Positions 5,022-8,135 of a DNA stretch of 8,135 nt are shown piece after piece. A program made the position numbers and the translations under genes. The notes under the pieces were generated by a model. That model was not told the origin of the DNA. It ran no database searches and saw only the letters and a list, made by a program, of their open reading frames with translations. How positions within the stretch are numbered: the stretch's first letter is position 1; the number at the start of each line of letters is the position of its first letter. Origin of the DNA: an uncultured Clostridia bacterium (GTDB lineage Bacteria > Bacillota > Clostridia > UBA1381); assembly GCA_910579415.1 (NCBI GenBank), contig CAJTUY010000062.1:1-8135 (forward strand), read 5' to 3'.

Positions 5022-6431
5022 TTATACAGGATATACCTTGTTCCTTTCGTCAAGTAAATCCGCATCTATTTTATATTTCTGCGCACGGCGGTATTCAAAG
5101 AATTTCACCGCAACCTGACCGAACAAAGCGTATGATAATACGTCCTCATCCTGTTCAATCCACTCTGCACATTCCTTTCTCATCTGTGCAAGCTCAGGCT
5201 TAAGCAAATCAGCGGGACGACACGTAATTCTTTCTTCATCGCCGATAATTTTCTTCACAAGCTCTTCTGAAATTTCTGCCGGACACTTACCGTATTCACC
5301 CTTAACAAGACCTTTTGTTTCTTTTGAAACCATCTTGTATCTTTCACCCATAAGCACATTAAGAACTGCCTGTGTACCTACAATCTGTGACGAAGGTGTA
5401 ACAAGCGGCGGATAACCAAGATCTGCGCGTACACGCGGAACCTCATTAAGAACTTCTTCATATGCATCCTCTCTGCCCTGCTGCTTCAGCTGTGAAACAA
5501 GATTTGAAAGCATACCGCCGGGAACCTGATATTTAAGAGTATTAACGTCAACACCCATAACCTTTGTATTCATAAGTCCGCTCTTTATATATTCTTCACG
5601 AAGCGGCTTGAAATAATCGCATATTTCAATCAGCTTATCAAGGTCATAACCCGTATCATATTCCGTACCTTGCAAAGCCGCAACCATAGGCTCTGTCGGT
5701 GGCTGTGAAGTACCCATAGCCAACGGCGACATAGCGCAGTCAATTACATCCACTCCTGCCTCAATCGCCTTAAGGTAAACCATTGAAGCCTCACCGCTTG
5801 TATAATGAGTATGAAGCTGAATAGGAATATTAACCGCTTCCTTCATCTGCTTTACAAGGTCATACGTAACATAAGGCCTTAACAGACCTGCCATGTCCTT
5901 AATACAGATTGAATCTGCACCCATTTCTTCAAGCTGTTTTGCCATTTTTACAAACTTTTCGTTTGTATGGAATTCACTTGTTGTATAGCATACGGTAGCC
6001 TGAACATGCCCTTTTTCCTTCTTGCAGGCATTTATAGCACATTCAAGGTTACGAATATCGTTAAGAGCATCAAAAATTCTCAGAATATCAACACCGTTAG
6101 CAATTGATTTCTGAACAAAATATTCAACTATATCGTCAGCATAATGTCTGTATCCTAAAATATTCTGACCTCTGAAAAGCATCTGAATAGGTGTTTTCTT
6201 TGCTCTGTCCTTTATTTTTCTGAGTCTTTCCCATGGATCCTCATTAAGAAATCTCAAACAAGAATCAAAAGTTGCTCCGCCCCATGCTTCAAGTGAATGA
6301 TAACCTATTTCATCCATCTTTTCAACGATGGGTAAAATCTGGTCTGTTGTCATTCTTGTCGCAATAAGCGACTGGTGGGCATCTCGAAGGACTGTTTCGG
6401 TAATCCCTACTGCTTTATTTCCTTTTGCCAT
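5022..6431 (-). CDS. oadA: Oxaloacetate decarboxylase alpha subunit, carboxyltransferase only (OadA)
   Basis: This subunit moves the carboxyl group from oxaloacetate to biotin on a carrier protein, releasing pyruvate. The 469 residues cover the TIM-barrel carboxyltransferase plus the conserved C-terminal PYC/OADA region (GGMLSNLVSQLKQQG, PRVRADLGYPPLVTPSSQIVGTQAV). Catalytic residues fall at the numbering known for Vibrio cholerae OadA: Asp17 in LRDAHQS, Cys148, Lys178 in CIKDMAG, and His207/His209 in LHTHYTSG. The SPLAMGTSQPPTE motif is also present. No biotin domain is fused at the end; the carrier is a separate gene two positions upstream. AAAGGAG at 6441-6447 precedes the ATG by 9 bases. 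The barrel type argues against methylmalonyl-CoA or glutaconyl-CoA decarboxylases, whose transferase belongs to another family. A pyruvate carboxylase B subunit is the nearest alternative, made unlikely by the adjacent oadB. Confidence 0.95.
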   Translation of the reverse strand: MAKGNKAVGITETVLRDAHQSLIATRMTTDQILPIVEKMDEIGYHSLEAWGGATFDSCLRFLNEDPWERLRKIKDRAKKTPIQMLFRGQNILGYRHYADDIVEYFVQKSIANGVDILRIFDALNDIRNLECAINACKKEKGHVQATVCYTTSEFHTNEKFVKMAKQLEEMGADSICIKDMAGLLRPYVTYDLVKQMKEAVNIPIQLHTHYTSGEASMVYLKAIEAGVDVIDCAMSPLAMGTSQPPTEPMVAALQGTEYDTGYDLDKLIEICDYFKPLREEYIKSGLMNTKVMGVDVNTLKYQVPGGMLSNLVSQLKQQGREDAYEEVLNEVPRVRADLGYPPLVTPSSQIVGTQAVLNVLMGERYKMVSKETKGLVKGEYGKCPAEISEELVKKIIGDEERITCRPADLLKPELAQMRKECAEWIEQDEDVLSYALFGQVAVKFFEYRRAQKYKIDADLLDERNKVYPV

Positions 6432-6451
6432 TTAATTTCACTCCTTTATAA

Positions 6452-7705
6452 TCAAAGATTGCCAAACATTGCCAGAAAAACCCCTGCGGCAACCGCAGAG
6501 CCAATAACTCCTGCAACGTTAGGTCCCATAGCGTGCATAAGCAGGAAGTTAGAAGGATTTTCCTTTTGTCCGACTGTCTGCGATACACGCGCCGCCATAG
6601 GTACAGCACTTACACCTGCCGAACCGATAAGCGGATTAACCTTACCCTTTGTAAGCCAGCACATAATATCGCCGAGAAGAAGGCCGCCTGCTGTTGAAAA
6701 ACAGAACGCTATAAGTCCCAGTACAATAATTCCGATTGTTTGCGCCGACAGGAAGCTTGTTGCCGTAGCAGTAGCTCCCACCGTAACACCAAGAAACAGT
6801 GTTACTATATTCATAAGCTCATTCTGAGCCATTTTAGCAAGTCTGTCAACTACACCCGACTCCTTCATCAAATTACCCAACATAAGGCAACCTACAAGCG
6901 ATACTGCATCAGGAATAATCAATGCTACAACTATCGTTACAATAATCGGGAACAATATTTTTTCTGTTCTTGAAACAGGTCTTAATTGTTCCATAACTAT
7001 CATTCTGTCTTTTTTACGGGTCATAAGCTTCATAATAGGAGGCTGTATAACCGGTATAAGCGCCATATATGAATATGCCGCAACGGCAATTGCAGGCAAT
7101 AGCGCCGGTGCAAGAGATTTAGTTACATAGATAGCCGTAGGTCCGTCAGCTCCGCCTATAATACCGATTGACGCAGCTTCTTTGATACCAAAGCTGATTG
7201 ATGGTACAAGCGCACTCAAAACAAGAGCGCCTACAAATGTAAAGAATACACCGAACTGCGCCGCTGCTCCCAAAAGAATACTCTTCGGATTTGCAATAAG
7301 CGGTCCGAAATCAGTCATGCAGCCAATTCCGACAAATATAAGCGGCGGATAAATACCCAGTTTGACTCCGAGATACAGTAAATCCAAAAGTCCGCCATGC
7401 TGGCATATGTAACCAACATTGATATATTTCCCATCGGTCATATACTGCGGATCTGTGAAAAATTCAGTGTGCATCATAATTGCGCTTGAATCCTTAATCA
7501 TAGGCAAATTCGACAGAAGCATACCGAATGCAATCGGCAAAAGCAGCAATGGCTCGAATTTTTTTACTATTGCAAGATACAGTAACACGCAGGCAATCGC
7601 AATCATTATAATTGTTTTTATAGCAGTAAGAATATCTCCGCCGTCCTGAAAAAACAACGCGTAAAATCCTGTATTCTGCAAAAAGTTTGAAAAGCTTTCT
7701 AACAC
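6452..7705 (-). CDS. oadB: Sodium-pumping oxaloacetate decarboxylase beta subunit (OadB)
   Basis: OadB is the membrane subunit that decarboxylates carboxybiotin and couples this to Na+ export. The 417-residue protein is very hydrophobic, with many membrane spans. Family-critical residues are present: Asp187 in IGGADGPTAIY (Asp203 of Klebsiella OadB), and Asn357, Ser366 and Arg373 in NPLIGSAGVSAVPMAARVSQ (Asn373, Ser382 and Arg389), all offset by 16. The start is a GTG at 7705, supported by a modest GGTGA (7713-7717) 7 bases upstream; no in-frame ATG is available before a stop codon. It lies 39 bases after the biotin carrier and 20 bases before oadA, in one operon. The same family serves methylmalonyl-CoA and glutaconyl-CoA decarboxylases; the oadA neighbour decides for oxaloacetate. 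Confidence 0.96.
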   Translation of the reverse strand: MLESFSNFLQNTGFYALFFQDGGDILTAIKTIIMIAIACVLLYLAIVKKFEPLLLLPIAFGMLLSNLPMIKDSSAIMMHTEFFTDPQYMTDGKYINVGYICQHGGLLDLLYLGVKLGIYPPLIFVGIGCMTDFGPLIANPKSILLGAAAQFGVFFTFVGALVLSALVPSISFGIKEAASIGIIGGADGPTAIYVTKSLAPALLPAIAVAAYSYMALIPVIQPPIMKLMTRKKDRMIVMEQLRPVSRTEKILFPIIVTIVVALIIPDAVSLVGCLMLGNLMKESGVVDRLAKMAQNELMNIVTLFLGVTVGATATATSFLSAQTIGIIVLGLIAFCFSTAGGLLLGDIMCWLTKGKVNPLIGSAGVSAVPMAARVSQTVGQKENPSNFLLMHAMGPNVAGVIGSAVAAGVFLAMFGNL

Positions 7706-7712
7706 TTTTTTG

Positions 7713-7717
7713 TCACC
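7713..7717 (-). promoter_or_regulatory. Weak ribosome binding site before the GTG start of oadB
   Basis: GGTGA on the minus strand lies 7 bases before the GTG at 7705, separated by a C and six A's. The site and the GTG start are clearly weaker than the AGGAGG/ATG starts of the carrier and oadA, which suggests lower translation of the membrane subunit. Confidence 0.5.
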
Positions 7718-7744
7718 ACTTTCTATAATTTAGTCGTGAGTGTA

Positions 7745-8116
7745 TTAGTTTACAGAAACTATTACGTCACCGCTGTTTACGCTGTCACCTGCTGACACAC
7801 TGATACCTGCAACAGTACCGTCAACGCCTGCAAATATTTCATTTTCCATTTTCATCGCTTCAAGTACAGCTACTAAAGTACCGCTTTCAACTTTATCACC
7901 TACATTTACCTTTACAGATACAATTGTACCCGGCATCGGTGCAGTCACCTGTTTAGCGCCTGCAACGGGAGCTGCCTTAGGAGCAGGAGCCGCTTTCGGA
8001 GCTGCTGCAGCAGCCGGAACAGGAGCTGCAACAGGAGCTGATGTCTGTACTCCGCCCACTTCTTCAACGTCAACCTCATATGTTTTTCCGTTTACTGAAA
8101 TATTAAATTTTCTCAT
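7745..8116 (-). CDS. Biotin carboxyl carrier protein of the decarboxylase pump
   Basis: This 123-residue protein carries the biotin that shuttles carboxyl between OadA and OadB. It has a short N-terminal part (MRKFNISVNGKTYEVDVEEV), a flexible Ala/Pro linker (about residues 25-55, with PKAAPAPKAAP), and a complete biotinyl domain from about 56 to the end: APMPGTIVSVKVNVGDKV, then EAMKMEN with the biotinylated Lys89, then the closing FAGVDGTVAGISVSAGDSVNSGDVIV half. The linker matches the swinging arm of decarboxylase carriers (gamma subunit MmdC/GcdC type) rather than the acetyl-CoA carboxylase carrier AccB. AGGAGG at 8125-8130 lies 8 bases before the ATG. It is the first complete gene of the cluster here; a small membrane delta/gamma (OadG-like) subunit is expected just beyond the right edge. 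Confidence 0.95.
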   Translation of the reverse strand: MRKFNISVNGKTYEVDVEEVGGVQTSAPVAAPVPAAAAAPKAAPAPKAAPVAGAKQVTAPMPGTIVSVKVNVGDKVESGTLVAVLEAMKMENEIFAGVDGTVAGISVSAGDSVNSGDVIVSVN

Positions 8117-8135
8117 TTAATTTACCTCCTAAAAA

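Noticed and set aside
6375..6827. A 150-codon + strand frame across the oadA start and the end of oadB
   Set aside because: It runs antisense across two well-conserved genes and has no family likeness, so it is a shadow frame.

Overview
This AT-rich window looks like chromosome from an anaerobic, low-GC Gram-positive bacterium of the Clostridia type. The grounds are the strong AGGAGG-type ribosome binding sites, a class B sortase with an adjacent NPKTG cell-wall-anchored protein, a Clostridia-style dGTPase-like HD protein, and a sodium-pumping oxaloacetate decarboxylase split into small genes. I do not name a genus. No insertion sequence, phage gene or CRISPR array was seen. Coding density is high, and no gene-free stretch exceeds about 160 bases.

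Left part (1-850): the 3' end of ribA/ribBA and a complete ribH, both on the + strand, form the end of a riboflavin biosynthesis operon. It closes with a textbook intrinsic terminator. A convergent tRNA-Arg(CCU) gene abuts this terminator, encodes its own CCA end and has a well-formed promoter.

Surface cassette (840-2745, - strand): a secreted, wall-anchored protein of unknown role is followed 15 bases later by a class B sortase, most likely its anchoring enzyme. A good promoter precedes the pair, back to back with the promoter of the next gene.

Middle (2800-4165, + strand): a dGTPase-like HD-domain phosphohydrolase is split into two overlapping reading frames, apparently by a +1 frameshift. 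Behind it lies an excellent sigma-A-type promoter. It is followed by a hairpin starting at the predicted transcription start and then by a long terminator hairpin. This has the layout of a small RNA gene of about 80-90 nt and is the best candidate for something undescribed here.

Right part (4156-8135, - strand): proC (proline biosynthesis) lies downstream of an oxaloacetate decarboxylase sodium-pump cluster, read in the order biotin carrier, oadB, oadA, with a terminator before proC. The alpha subunit transfers carboxyl from oxaloacetate to the biotin on the separate carrier. The membrane beta subunit then decarboxylates carboxybiotin and exports sodium, storing fermentation energy as a sodium gradient. 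The operon start lies beyond the right edge.
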